DNA from: Phoronis australis
Lineage: Eukaryota; Phoronida; Phoronidae
Assembly: GCA_002633005.1 (NCBI GenBank)
Contig: NMRA01000028.1
Coordinates: 1,255,688-1,319,687 of the forward strand
Length of the DNA: 64,000 bases
Reading direction: 5' to 3'
Notes under the pieces: generated by a model
The model's database searches: none
The model's input: only the letters and a program-made list of their open reading frames with translations
What the model was told of the DNA's origin: nothing
In this document: piece after piece, positions 41,216 through 54,300 of the stretch
Numbering within the stretch: the stretch's first letter is position 1
Layout: each line of letters begins with the position of its first letter
Translations under genes and position numbers: made by a program

Positions 41216-44200
41216 GATATAATCATTTTCACATAATATTCTGCTCGTTGAATCGTAACATGTACAGTGTTCTAACTTCAGTGAAAGGAACATTTTCAGA
41301 AATTTTACATTGTACTTTTCATTAACGTCATTGTAGTTCTGAAGTTATGAATCACGTGACAATCGACTTTGAAGGAATAAAGACACATGCTCATTAGGAC
41401 TTCATTCAGTCGGATACAACACAAGGACGACGCTTGAAAAATATCAAGCTTGAAAAATATCAACCTAAGTAAGCTGTCGAAGAATACTGATTTCAAACAC
41501 AATATCGAAAAATTGCCCCTTACCTTGAGTGTCTAACATGGAGTTGACAACAAAACATGCTCTTACGTAGAGATTATTACAGATAAATGAACCCTTGTTG
41601 GCTAATCGTTTCGTTGACAGCAAGCCAATTACTTTATGCGGTCATGGTATCACGTTTAATTAATACAATAAGGAAATTTGAAAAAGATTGCAATAGAATC
41701 AATAGTCCACCATCCCGTTTATAAATAACACAGCTCCCGTATCCAGTATTTCAAAGGCCCCTTAGTGACTCGTTTATCACCAGGGTGGAGATGGTACTAA
41801 TTGTTAAACGACATATTGACGCATTTGGCCTCCACAATGATGAGGACACAAGCAAGACACGCAAGTGACGTGTAAAGAAACACAATTCTAGGACTCAAAA
41901 AACTAAAACAAACGAGTTTACTCACGTGACGTTAGTCAAACAGGTCGTGTACTTAAAAACGCCTTAGAACGAAATGAGAGACGATATTCCTCGACAGATC
42001 TCTTGTCTAATTCACGCCGTTCCTAAAGGATAACATGGCGGCTGTAGGTCCTTTGAAAAACTAGCAAGTGTTACTTGTGTTAGCCCGTTTAAACATTTCA
42101 GCTGGCGCACAATGAAAAATGAGACAAATCCACTCCTGAAAGGCATCTCTTGAAAAGAACTTTTAGTTTTCAACTATCTTAATGTGACCGGTTCATTGAA
42201 TAGCGGACCCAAGGCGGGCCGAATACTAATAAAGATTATTGTTGCCCGTGAAAAGCCTCATTAATAGTAAATACATAAATAAAATTATCAGCCAAGAGTC
42301 TATTATCGTACTGTTGTCATTCGTACATAATAGAAAACTGAACGGCGGTTATAACGTTTTCACCTAGACTATCTGGAACAATACACCCTTTCTACGCTTC
42401 ACAATGAGGCGACAATTCAACTTTCATTTAGGTCGTGGTTGATGACTTAAATGTCACATACATCCCGCGTCTTTAGAAAAAACACAAAAGCTTCAGAAAC
42501 CTGAACAATAAAGGCACAAAAATGGTTGCTAGGTTACATGAGACACATTAAGTAGTTAAGTAAAGCGAGAAGTGCACAAAAAGATTAATCACATGATCAT
42601 TTCAACTTCATGGTAAAAGCTAACAAGAAAACGACAATAGACAAGGGATTGCTCGGGATAGGTATTGAGAAGCATCCAAAGGTCTTAAACTTTGAATCAG
42701 GTCAGAAAGTAGGCGCAAAATTACATCAAAAATTTTCACACGATTATTGTTGCAAGGTTTTCACTATATATTCCTTGGCGGGGTAACTTCAACACATTGT
42801 GGCCTCAAAACTGTGTATGTGTTATAGTTTCCGTGTAAAGCGTTTCCTCACTTCCGTCAGCTTTCATGACTTCAAGTAAAAATCTGTACGATGTCATGGA
42901 TTTACCGTCCTTTTGATGTCGCAGCCGGCAAAAGATACCCGCGGCGACCAAGGACTTTACCTCTAACAGGTGGCGCTGTTGGTACCGATGTTGTGACTTG
43001 AGTGAATTTTCAGAGAATATCAAAGCGTTTTCCTGGTGATAATGATTCGTTGCAGACGCCTATCCCAAATTTATTTTTGGCAATGAACATCGCTGCGCCA
43101 GTATTATCAAACGATTCCATTTTGCCTCGCTTTTGATATACTTGGGCTGTTAGACATGGGGATGGACTCATAACCATTCTAGGCCTATATGAGATTGAAG
43201 AGGCCGCCACCGTGACGTTTTTCAATGTCTGTCTGTTTCACTAGTATGTCATGCAGAATGCGTCATTTAAAACGTTTAGCAATCAAATAAAGAAAAATTT
43301 CCATTTGACCTTAACAGGAAAAGCGAAAACATTTGATCCGTGCTGCATTTATTTGAAAAGACCGATGATTGAGCGAACGCGGAGAAAAAAATCCGTTTTC
43401 ATGACGTCAATGACTGGGTGTCCTTACTTTAAACTACCAGGAAAAACGTTGCAGTGGCAATATGTAACCTTCCACCTTGGTGAAGGAAACGTTTGTGCTT
43501 TTCCAAAAAACAGGATATCAACAACATGTAGAAATCTACGTTCTCACAACGCCACCTACATGCAAAAAGTGCTGTATGTTTGAATGCCATAATGCTTAAT
43601 AGATTATTAGTAGCAAAGTTTGGGTGAGGATCCGTGAATTTTTACCTATTGAACGTTATGCATTGCGCTCTTACGGAAACAAGGTTTAACTTCCACTCTT
43701 GGGTATTCGCCATATACCATAGCTTCTCAAGGGCAGATGCTATTTAAAAAGGTCGAAAATTATGTTTAGAATACACGTTTAGTAGAAAGTTTTGTTCCAG
43801 AATTTAACAGACTATTTACAAAAAAACTCTTGATTCTCGGCTATAAAGAAAACTAGGAACGACAACCGAATTATAATTGTTCTCCACGACCTGTTTGGAC
43901 TCGACGCGGCAACGATTTTAAATTTTGCCGCGTCGGGTTTGGAGAATGCGCGTCGAGTTTGAAAAGTGCCGCGCCAAGTTAAAACTTTGGATGGCTTGGC
44001 ACTTTTGCCCTCAGAATCAACAATGAGGGTGAATTAGACAACATCAGACATAGTTCCTAATATATGACCTAATTTTTGTAATATTAGAGAGTAAATTATT
44101 GAAGAAATTCTTTTTCTAACATAATTTTATGGTGTCAGCTAAATTACCTTAATAATTGACTAGCCAGCAATATTATTTTAACATTAAAATTTTGCACTTA

Positions 44201-46990
44201 AACCTGTAAGTTAACAATTTGATATGCTTAATTTAAAGGATTTTGATTTTGACTGACATTTGGTGGCGAATTAGAGCTTATTCAACTGGACAACAGGTGT
44301 CCCTAAATACTAGGTCACATCGTTAGTAGTATTTAATAAGTAGAATTGATACTAGAATTGACATTTTTATTAAGAAAAGAAATTATAATCTTTAGGTTGA
44401 TTTTTTGAGTCTGTCATAAATGGTTTAGAGGACTTATGGTGAAAAATTGGTAGGAAAGTCAAAAAGTAGGTCACACCACTTCAGTATACACTTTGAAAAC
44501 GTATATAAATACACAGTGACCTTGTTATTAGAGAAAGAAGTGTTTATTACTAACAAAAATATTTGCGTCGAGTTTGGAACTTTTGTTGTGGAGAAGGTGT
44601 CAGACAGAAGACACCGTTCAACTAGTTATTATCTTTACGGGAAGGCACCGGGAAAAGGGAACTGCGGAGCCCAGGAATTTTGAACCTGAGGAATTTCGGA
44701 CGAAAGCACACAATAACATTGATCATGAAAAACATGATAGCGTCCGTAGGAACATTGAGACGGGAATATCACTGAGTTGAGGAACAGTAGGCAGGAAGAG
44801 GGTACCGAGATATACCTGTAGGGATACGAAGGAAAGGTAACCATCAGTTTTTCACACTACAGAAGAAAATGCCTTTGGTCTCAAAACTGAGGTTAAAATG
44901 AATTTTGCTACATTGATGAAAATCGTTTACAAATAGTCACTGTTGGGAAAGCATGCAAGTGAGATGCTTTCATTGTTTAGGATGAATACCAGCAGAACTG
45001 GATAGCTACCGATTTGCCAGATTATAAGTTTCATTTTTCATCATTCAAAGACCTGTGCCAACATTTAGCAATTGCTGAATTTTTGTTGTTGCTCAGTTTT
45101 ATAATATGTCCAGTGACAACGAAGTCCTGGTGACGTCAGAGACCAGATATGACCATGGAACTAATAAGGTCACACGAACTAATGACACTCATGGTCTTGA
45201 TCTTCTAAAAAGACATTCTTCAGACAATCGTTGATTTCTGCTCTCGTTACTTGCAATAGTAGCAGATTAACGCAAGATTTAAAATGCATGTAACATTCAC
45301 CCACAACACCGCATGGTGGAGCCAGACATATAGAATTGTTCCGCATCTTCTCAATTCTGAGTTTGTGATTGGATAAATAGGCACAATACAGCGCCACATG
45401 TTGCTCAATAATGGCTTATTAGAAGGCATAAAAAGCTGCTTCATTATAAAATAATACAACTTAAAATATGTTTTTTTTCAAATATCAGATGTCTTGAGAT
45501 ATATCTTGCCACACAGGAAAAACGACCCGACACGATCATGGCACGAAAACAATGAAGCTACGACCCACAACCTATTTGGGGACACGACCGTTTGTGTAAT
45601 TTATCCCGTGAATTTTTCCGGAACTAGTTCTGGGATTTCAAAATACACGGGAACGACACTAAAACCTTGGTCTATCCTAGTCACATGGCGGCGCTGCGGA
45701 GGAAACCAAAATGGTTGAACCCGATCAGTGCGTGTTTACTACATTTTTCGTTTTCAAAAATACTCCCTGCCGCATGAGATGACCTGCTTCTCGAGATGTT
45801 TATGCCTGTGCCGACACGGATCATTGTTCGGTCACTGTCACTATGTCACTATTTCGGTTGTTGAATACGGTCGAGCGATTAATCACTGATGTCAAATGCC
45901 ATTCACGCACAGTTAACTTCCAGCCGATAGTAAGGAACAGCTGAAGTGTTAAGATCGTGAGTATTGGTCTGTGTTACTGAGATTGGTACGTGTAAGTGTA
46001 TGCAGCGCTCTCTACGGGCCAGAAACGAGCAGACGGAGTAGACGTAAGTGGAGTGATGGACGCATCCCAGGGGTTGTCTGCTGCTGATGAGTGACATTTC
46101 CACGGTCAGTTTCATCCGAAAAGGTGTCTTTTCCGACAAAATTATCTGCGAAATGAAGGTGCCTTTCCTAGTCGATTTCCGGCCTTACAAAGAGGTTCAA
46201 TTCCGGAGTTAGAAATCTACAAAAGGATACCATTTCCGACCACTGCAAGTATATAAAGAAGGGTTTTCATTTTTTAAAATCTTTAATTGTAAGACACCTC
46301 GATTTTTTACAACAGGGCATCTATTCTTATACTGGATTAAAAAGAACATGGCATAGTGTCCAAGATGGAATCAATCCTTAAGACGTATGAATTTAACCTC
46401 TACAAAGGGCGTGTGATTCTCGACCAAGATTCTTCGAAAAATTGGCTTTTCTTGAAATATTGTCCATAAATGCGACCCCTTTAAGGGTATCCTAATTTTC
46501 CAACTGCATCTTCCTCAAAATGTTGTCGATTATACTCCTGGAGGTGCAGTAAAATTCAAGATTTCTAGGCATATGCAGTTACCCAAAAAGGTTCATAGCA
46601 CACTCGTAATAGACCCTTCTTGAATGAGCGCTCCTCTTTAATGGAGGTAACAAAATTAATTGTATATCTGGCTTACTTTTCAAACTTTCGAGCACTGATT
46701 CCTGAGGTGATTACTGGTATCAGGAAGAGATAACCATGATTATCTCTTCTTGCTGGTATGTATAGAACGTCAAAACTGCGCCTTGCCAAACCTGAACCCG
46801 AGAGACGACGCGTCTCTGGAGGGCACAGAGTGGCGAATGTCAGTACATTTTTTGTAAAATGATGATAAGCACTGCAGCAGTGAACATGATCCGTCGAACT
46901 ATTGCTCTTGCTGGGTAAGTACTGCCGAACCACTGAGGGCGCTGTGGTATTTGGAGATTAGCTTTCACTTATGTTTGCGCCAAACATAAT
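41216..46990. other. Non-coding stretch
   Basis: Two overlapping minus-strand frames at 42805-43225 have a somewhat protein-like composition but no identified family. A CpG-rich palindrome and degenerate triplicate sit at 43900-43982. A CTCF-like box CTAACAGGTGGCGC lies at 42963-42976. Nothing else is recognisable. Confidence 0.4.
43902..43982. repeat. CpG palindrome with degenerate ~20-bp tandem units
   Basis: CGACGCGGCAA (43902-43912) is perfectly inverted as TTGCCGCGTCG (43925-43935). From 43926 the sequence continues as three degenerate units of about 20 bases, each starting TGCCGCG or TGCGCG and followed by a TCGAGTTTG-like block. Such CG density is unusual in this neighbourhood. Confidence 0.6.
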
Positions 46991-46994
46991 GTTA

Positions 46995-47435
46995 TGTAGG
47001 ACTTCACCGATAAGCGAATTTAGTCAAATATCTACAAATCTAGAGATTTTATCACAATAAAAGTATATCTTTAAGAAAACAAAAAAGCATGTTGAATTTT
47101 ACTTTTTGATTTTTTCCAGTCTGCCCTTAATTGGGTCACGTCTTTTTACAAAAAATAGCAAAAAAGAAAGGTATATTGATAGCAAGACAACGGTATCAAT
47201 AACATGACTAAATTTCATTTTAAAAAATGTTTAACACGAAACCTCAAAAGCAATGTTAAAGTTTTCGATACTATCACTTCTTGTTATTTTATGCAACTTT
47301 AAAATTTTCGCGAATATTAAAAAGTCATTTGTATAACAGCCCTTCCTGCAAAAGTGGGACACTTTTAAAATAGTTCTGATCAGGCATTTTTGACGTTCCA
47401 AGTTAGCCAAATTTGGACATTTTTGTAGCGTCACC
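46995..47435. mobile_element. MITE-like repeat, copy B (eroded)
   Basis: The left end is TGTAGGACTTCACCGATAAG preceded by TA. Interior blocks CGGTATCAATAACATGAC (47190-47207) and AGCCAAATTTGGACATTTTT (47405-47424) match the copy at 57956-58441. The right terminal repeat is eroded. There is no transposase. Confidence 0.6.
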
Positions 47436-49740
47436 AACAGCACAAATCTGCTTTAAGCTAAACAGTTTAGTGACCACACACTCCAACCGTTACCAACTCG
47501 GAAATCGTAACGTTTACATTCAGTTTCCATTAAATATTCTTAAATTTTCATGATGTTCGTTAAAGATGTTCGTTAATGTTAATTAAACAGTTGCTTAAAC
47601 ATAATATAATGGTCCGAATGTTCAGTAAGTCTTTACGGACCTGCGTGTCTATTAAATGCTAATCCTAGCCTTTTTGAGTGCCATTTTTGAAAAAATGATA
47701 AACCTTAAGTGATCGTAAGTCCTATACGATGTCTTGTCTTTTCTAGCAACATTTCCAAAAAGTACATGAACCAAGAAAATTTCTTAGCGAGAGCATCTCG
47801 AACACGTTGTACACGATGTACGTAAAAGGTTATCACTTTTTCCTGCAAATCACGTTCCATCTACCGATTGTTTCAAAAATATTTTCGAAGTAACCGTTCG
47901 AGCAATAACTGAACAGTTCGGTGGGTGAACAGCTACTGAGAGTTTTGCTTACACAGTATTTACTATACTAAATACTATTTACTTAAAATTCGATCAACAG
48001 AATGTGGAGATAAGATTTGAGTGGAAATAACCTGAGAACCACGAAACCCCAACTCGACACCTATCAATAAAATTCGCCTTTTTATTTTTTATCATCGCAG
48101 TTGTATTTAAAATAAATCCAGTCCGATTATCTGTACCATTTATATTCACATCCAGAAAATTTGTTGGGTAGAAAATGTGACCAGATACATGGCATACTAT
48201 CTTGGGTTCTTTGCGTTGTAGTTGACAGAATGTAACATTGTGGTCAGGGCTTCATTCACATAGCAAATGCTTGATCTTAAACATGGATTCTTTAGTTAAT
48301 GAAAGTAAACTGAGTGAAACCGTCTGTCGCCATCCATGCATGTTTCTGCGTCAATGAGCTCGACTTGTTTTTGTCAGTTGGCTCACGTAACTTGCACAAT
48401 AATGTCAACCCACTATACGCAAAGTAATCACGGATGTTAACCCTTTAATGATGGATTAATTCCTCTGTGCATTTCATTCATTAAACAAAGCAGTTGAGCA
48501 CTCCCTAACGCGAACGTCGTTCCTCCAATGCAGGGCAGTCTGCAGGGGACGTGCATCGTTCATGACGTCACAATGATTGGTCGCTTGAGAGAAATGGTGT
48601 AATCACATGCAGCCATCAGGATGATAAACTAATATTTACGTCCTGGTATTTTGTTCAGGAAAATATTGAATTGCGCCAATAATACCAAAGAGTACCAGAT
48701 CGTAAAATAAAATACACCGCATTTGTGTCCAACAAATAAAAGTAAAGTAACTAACTCCACAAAATTTGAAAACGATTATAAATGAAAGGGTAAAAAAAAC
48801 CCAAAGAAATGTGTAATAAAAACAGATACGAACCACATTCTCACGTTGACAGGTTTATAACGTCATCATTTCCTGTTTGGATTTTCATAATTAAAAGTCT
48901 CTTTCCCTTCCAAAGCGCTAAATGTCATTTGCTTGAGCTCAAACGTGTAGCATTTAACAACAAAACTGTTAACATTTTTTATTGAACACGTCAGTTTTCT
49001 GTACAATAATTCCAAATAAATTGTATTTTGAAGAGCACTCCGAGGACCATTTTGACCAGTAGCTTTTGAATATTTCATAAACTCTCCACACGCGCGTCGA
49101 GCCTTAACGATAGCTAAAAACAATAAGTTGTAACTCGATGAGTTGAAAATCCTCGTGTGACACGTGTGTTAGACAATTGGTTCTGAAGCATTATTCCTGT
49201 GAACAGCAGATCAAAACACTAGACAGCGAATTTGCAATAACTGCGTTGTTCAGCAAGATTCGTACAGTGAAGCACAAAACAGTTTTGGCGGGAAATCGAT
49301 ATGCCGTTTAAAGACCTGTCAATTGAAAGTTGCATAAACATCCATCTGACAGATTTTCCACTTCACCATTTTCTCGTAACATGTAGGTTGCATGTAAATC
49401 GGGATTTGTTTTCAACTAGAAAAGGCTATTCCGCCAGGTGGCATTGCCTAACCTAATGGTTTCATATTATATTTAAAAATGACGCTTTTTGCTCCTTCAT
49501 TACAACCTAGACATGGAATTCGTGCAGTAGCCCGACAAATTTCAAACTCACTGGCTTAAAAAAATTCCTTGCTATGGTAACAACTGATTTCTGCCTTTGA
49601 AAGGAGTCGACAGTTCCCCTTGGAAGGGTTGGACAACCAGGCTCTCAAAACGAACGGTCTTTAGACATAGTTTTTGCCAACTTGCCGATGCCCTGAATTA
49701 CCGATCGATACCGAAAATCTGTTTATGTTTTGGAAAGTCT
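47436..49740. other. Non-coding stretch
   Basis: There are no genes. A CRE plus CCAAT pair lies at 48563-48580. A CTCF-like box CCGCCAGGTGGCAT lies at 49431-49444. Confidence 0.45.
48563..48580. promoter_or_regulatory. CRE plus inverted CCAAT box
   Basis: TGACGTCA (48563-48570) is followed five bases later by ATTGG (48576-48580). A CREB/ATF site next to an NF-Y site is a common promoter arrangement. No downstream ORF or exon is visible on either strand, so the target is unknown. Confidence 0.35.
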
Positions 49741-49848
49741 TGAGACATATCCTGTCTTAGTCTTCTGTGTAAACCTGGTTTGTAGTTTGCGTTTTAACTG
49801 ATAACTAAGGAGATGTCGATTTAAGGTGACATTTACGGCGAGAAATTT

Positions 49849-49920
49849 AGATCAGGACGAATTCGAATTCCTGACCTCAGAGGTCGCAGTCCGATGCTTT
49901 GCGAGAGGAGCTAAACTCTC
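49849..49920 (-). repeat. tRNA-derived SINE head or tRNA pseudogene
   Basis: Read on the minus strand, a 72-nt span has the order of a tRNA. An A-box-like TTTAGCTCCTCTCGCAAAGC lies near the start. An anticodon-loop-like CTGCGAC (GCG in the anticodon position) follows, then a B-box-like ATTCGAATTC. The acceptor ends do not pair and the T stem is poor, so it is not a functional tRNA. A tRNA-derived SINE with a body running below 49849 is the best reading; its 3' limit is unclear. Confidence 0.5.
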
Positions 49921-51130
49921 TATCTCGGTCTGTAGTCACTGGCCCGGATCTCATTGAATGTCAGGCAGTCAACGGTTAAATTGTCGATTTGTAATAAAAA
50001 CACACAGTGGCTTCTGCTGTTTTATAGATTTGGTCAAAGCTATGGCGTCTATTCCATCCAACAAAAATACCAAAACGCGTTTGTCGGCCCTAAAACCGAT
50101 TACGTCGAATAAACCCGTATAACATATGGGAAAAGTTAATGAAGCTCGTTGTGCCTGCTCTCCGGATGGAGAGCAACTCACGAGCAGTGTGCAGGCATTT
50201 CTACATATACGGAAATTCGTGGAATATTCTAAGTAGCATTATCTCCTGCCGACTGGGCTAGAAATCACTTAGTACTCACACATCAATAACACCACGAACC
50301 CTGCTTTGAGCCCAGCACAATAGCTCTGTGGAAAGCCTTGTTTGCTCAGCGTATCATTACCGCTTCTAAACTAGGAGCCCTGAATAGAACACTACACAAA
50401 ATTGGCAAAATATTTCAATAAAATATTTATTTTTCTATTTAGTAACCCACATAATACAGAAGTGTCAATAAACAGTGTAAGAGCGCGCGCCGCCTCATTC
50501 ACCAACGCATTGATTCCGTGTTGAATTTTACAAAAAGCCCAGTCTGAACGCAGGTAACAACAAACATTACAAGAGAATGGCCCGACAATATGGGCTCCTC
50601 ACAGTGAACACCAAGATACAGGTCTTGACTACGAGATTTAGATCTTTCCTAAGAATTATCACCTAGTAAGGGAAATATCGAATATAAAGTTCGACAACAC
50701 GCAAAGTGATTGTGCTAAAACATATTTCATTACAAAGTCTACGTGAAAGGCTTTTCTAGATAGCGGAACAGTGTATCGCCATGGTTTCTTATTTGTAAGC
50801 ACATAGTACGTCCACGAGCGACTCAGGTTTCTACTTCATATAATTCCTATCCCCTTGGTTGCTCAACATATCCATAGGCTATGAATCGCCTTTGAGAGTT
50901 AAAGAAGGAATTCATGAAGCCGTGTAGTTACAATGTTATCGCATTTTTACTCTTTAGGAATGTCTCCTTCATTTTGTGCTATGTTTAAGAGGAATCAATT
51001 CTGATAACATTCCTAGTAGAATTCTTTACACTTACTGAATCGTTTAAAGAGAAAAGAGTTACCGGTATTAAAAGTTTTGCAACCTGTGCGACCTATCCCA
51101 ACCGTGTTCCCTTTTCTGTTGGGATACATC
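49921..51130. other. Non-coding stretch with a strong hairpin
   Basis: The hairpin at 50144-50185 has a perfect 8-bp inner stem TGCTCTCC/GGAGAGCA with a GGAT loop and a 6-bp outer stem GCTCGT/ACGAGC. Nothing else is recognisable. Confidence 0.5.
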
Positions 51131-51131
51131 C

Positions 51132-51328
51132 CAGTGGCGGATTTAAGGGGGGGGGGGGGCAAGGGGGCCNCCAGTGGCGGATTTAAGGGGGGGGGGGCAA
51201 GGGGGCCATGCCCCAACCACAATTCTCTTAGATTCCATTTGGTAGTACGGGGTACGAATGTCTGACTGGGAAACTCCTGGCTAATACTCTGCCCTGGCCA
51301 TTCCCTCAGAATGCTAGATCCGCCCCTG
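51132..51328. mobile_element. Small G-rich TIR element, with assembly ambiguity (N at 51170)
   Basis: The left end CAGTGGCGGATTTA (51132-51145) is inverted at the right end TAGATCCGCCCCTG (51315-51328). Farther out, GGGATACA and TGTATCCC extend the inversion. The first 39 bases, including a 13-G run, are repeated after the N with an 11-G run. That suggests a gap-closing artefact in the G tract rather than biology. The element is non-coding, MITE-sized and probably a hAT-like or similar non-autonomous DNA transposon. No exact target duplication is seen. Confidence 0.5.
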
Positions 51329-54300
51329 TATCCCATAACGTGACAATGGCATCACAGTCTTTCAGGTTTCTACATACATGTATGACAGCACATGCTTTAC
51401 GACAACAGTGCCTACGCAAGGTTCCGAAAAACGCACGGACTTAACACACATTATGCGATTAACAAGAACTATATGCGACATATGTAAAGTGACGAACAAT
51501 CACGAGACCATGTCTAATCACGATACGTGAATTTGCTTGTTTGACATGGCCCTCGGTGTTTTGCTACCTAGTTGCATACCTGAAGAAAGGAGATTGTTCC
51601 TACACTACGAGCGACTCAGTATCAAGCTTTCAAACACAAAGCTTAGTCGTGTTTTCAACGAAGTTTGTAATAGATACGTCACTATAAAAAATGATCAATA
51701 CTGGTCCTTCTGCAATTTCATGTACTAAAATTCGGACAGTAAATTTGTTTCAAGCGACGTTTTGCTCTGCAGTCACTCTTTCATCCTTAAGAAAAAGTAT
51801 AGGCTCAGACAGCAGTTTGATGTATTTGAGGGTCTCAACGTCCACAACGTCGTGACCTCTGAACACGGGGTACGCGCAGAAAGACGAAAGGACACTTCGT
51901 TAAAAATTAACATGCTTTACAAAGTTTTGGCATGACATTAAAGCATTTCCTAACGTGCTTAAAATACACTGCAGTTGCTATACTTTATAAAAATTGGATC
52001 CAGCCTCTAAATCTTAAATAGTATGAGGGTGGACTTCTCTACACGCGATATCTTACATGTACAATGTATGTATATGACCAAAGAGGCAGTGACTCGTAGA
52101 TCACAAATGTTGAATCCACATTGGACACTAAAGCTCCCTCGATACATATTTGCACAGAGGTCAGTGCGCAGACGACCGTTGGTCAAACTTACCGTGAAGG
52201 GGTCGGGGTTGTCTGAGCTGGCCTCGTGCCTTGTTCAGAACACGACGACACTCGCCGTTACTGTCGTCTCTGAATTCCTCCGCGTGTTTATCCATAACAC
52301 GTCCAGAAATCAAGGCAGATTCTAACTGTAAACTCGTATCCAGCGTAACTGACTACCACACGGCTTCAGGGTTACTGTGTACACAACTCCACAGTACTGG
52401 GCATATAGTGGCATAAAAGAATATTCAGCGCGCAGACAAATTGGCACCGAAGACTTATAATGATCTGGACAATACGGGAGCACAAAACGCCTGTATTGCC
52501 AATATGCCATGCCTTCGTAAGTTAGAATAATAAAAATAGATATCTTTTGTTCAACACGACAGCAGCCATCATTTATGGTATTGTTTTCTTTCAGTAGATG
52601 TTGTATTCTGTTAAAATACAAAACAATTCGCATTATGAATTAGAGGTCTATTCAATTCCAACAAAGAGCGCACAATGGCGCGCTGAAGCTGTCATGATGG
52701 ATGGGTCGATAGATTCAAATTGTTTTCGATGACAACAATTATAGTGCATTCAATGAGACCTATTCTTGTTAAAGTGAAATATGGATCGAGTTTTTCAATT
52801 CAAATAAGATGCATTCATCGCTGCATCACGCCACATTCGCTCTCAACACAATGTGTTTGGACTGTGCATACAACGCTCGACTAGAACAAAACCCTGCGCT
52901 TGAACAGTGGACAATCGTGCACAGAAGCGTAATACTCTATTGGCTGACGGATCAGCGATTGTGGTCGATCCCATATTGTTTATTGTTTCGTTTTGTTTCT
53001 CAATGAATGTCCGACTCAGACACCAGGTGGCAGATTTATGCACGCTGGACCACATGGCCCTATGGATGTGAGCTACACCTGCACTGCGCTACATTCTGTC
53101 TTCATCCATGTATCTCCGTACTGACGCAAATAATATTCACAACTTTGAAGTTTTCGGTAAACAAAAACATCCCACTTCCACCGTAGGACCTCTTTCATTT
53201 TACTGATGCCTAATGAGAATCGTGTGAAGGCTGTATATATAGCAATGTAACTGTTAAAACTAGTGTAATAACTCGCCATCGTCTAATCGATGCATTGGTA
53301 ATAATTTTGATAAAGACGAGTATTATCTCTGAATACATCAAACCATTCTTACATTGCGATGACAAACCTGAAGTGAATCCTTGTAATTATTGTTTTAGTA
53401 CAAACTATCATTCCCATTGTAATTATTGTTTTAGTACAAACTATCATTCCCATTGTAATTATTGTTTTAGTACAAACTATCATTCCCACTGTAATTATTG
53501 TTTTAGTACAAACTATCATTCCCCAACGCCTCTAACCACCGGATATCTCTCCAGACTCTTGAGTTCCGGTAAAACGACCCTGTGTCAGTGTTTCGGAGGC
53601 AATAATGCCAGATCGAGGCCTTTTCATATTCGAGATCAGCCTGTGCCTGTTAAAACTACTTTTTTGTCTGACACATCAAGACCTTTTTATGATAGAGTTC
53701 GGTCATTATCTTCGTAACCATACCTTTCCCATGCACCGACATGAGACCCTTGGGACCAATTGCCCCTATCACTATCGTTTTACTCGCAACTAATGAACAA
53801 GGGTAGGGGGTGTTAATTCAATTTTGCGACATTTGCGGAGAGGGGCCGTTACTTAAGTCAATTAATGTCTCACTTACCAAGATCAAGATGAAACATTCGA
53901 GCCTTCCCTGCCTGCACGTTGTCTCTCTTCATTTTTACACCCGCGCTCCTTATCCATCGTTTTAGAAGGGATCAACTCTATCGGTCGCTCTATTGGTGGC
54001 CTTTCAAAAGCCAGTCTTAACTCACCCATAGACGCACAATGTCTAATCAGCTTCCTTTCTGCGACTGATTTAAAAGCCACTAATCATTCGACACATTTAA
54101 TATCATTTGGCCAACGTTGCAAGTTTATTTGTAACCTTTGAATACGCATAAAGGAGTTTTCATCAAGACGTGAAGTTCGCTTCACATAACGCGATTCCGC
54201 AGCAATGTAATTTCCCCACGCTTTAGAATTCTCTTGAAAAGCTCTATTGAGCCGCTGAAGACTGGCGAAGAAAAAGGAATCATTAACCGATTCTGTTATT

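Noticed and set aside
53868-54080. Minus-strand exon ending at a consensus GTAAGTGA donor
   Set aside because: The longest open frame stops just before the donor. The other frames have no protein-like content and no partner exon was found.
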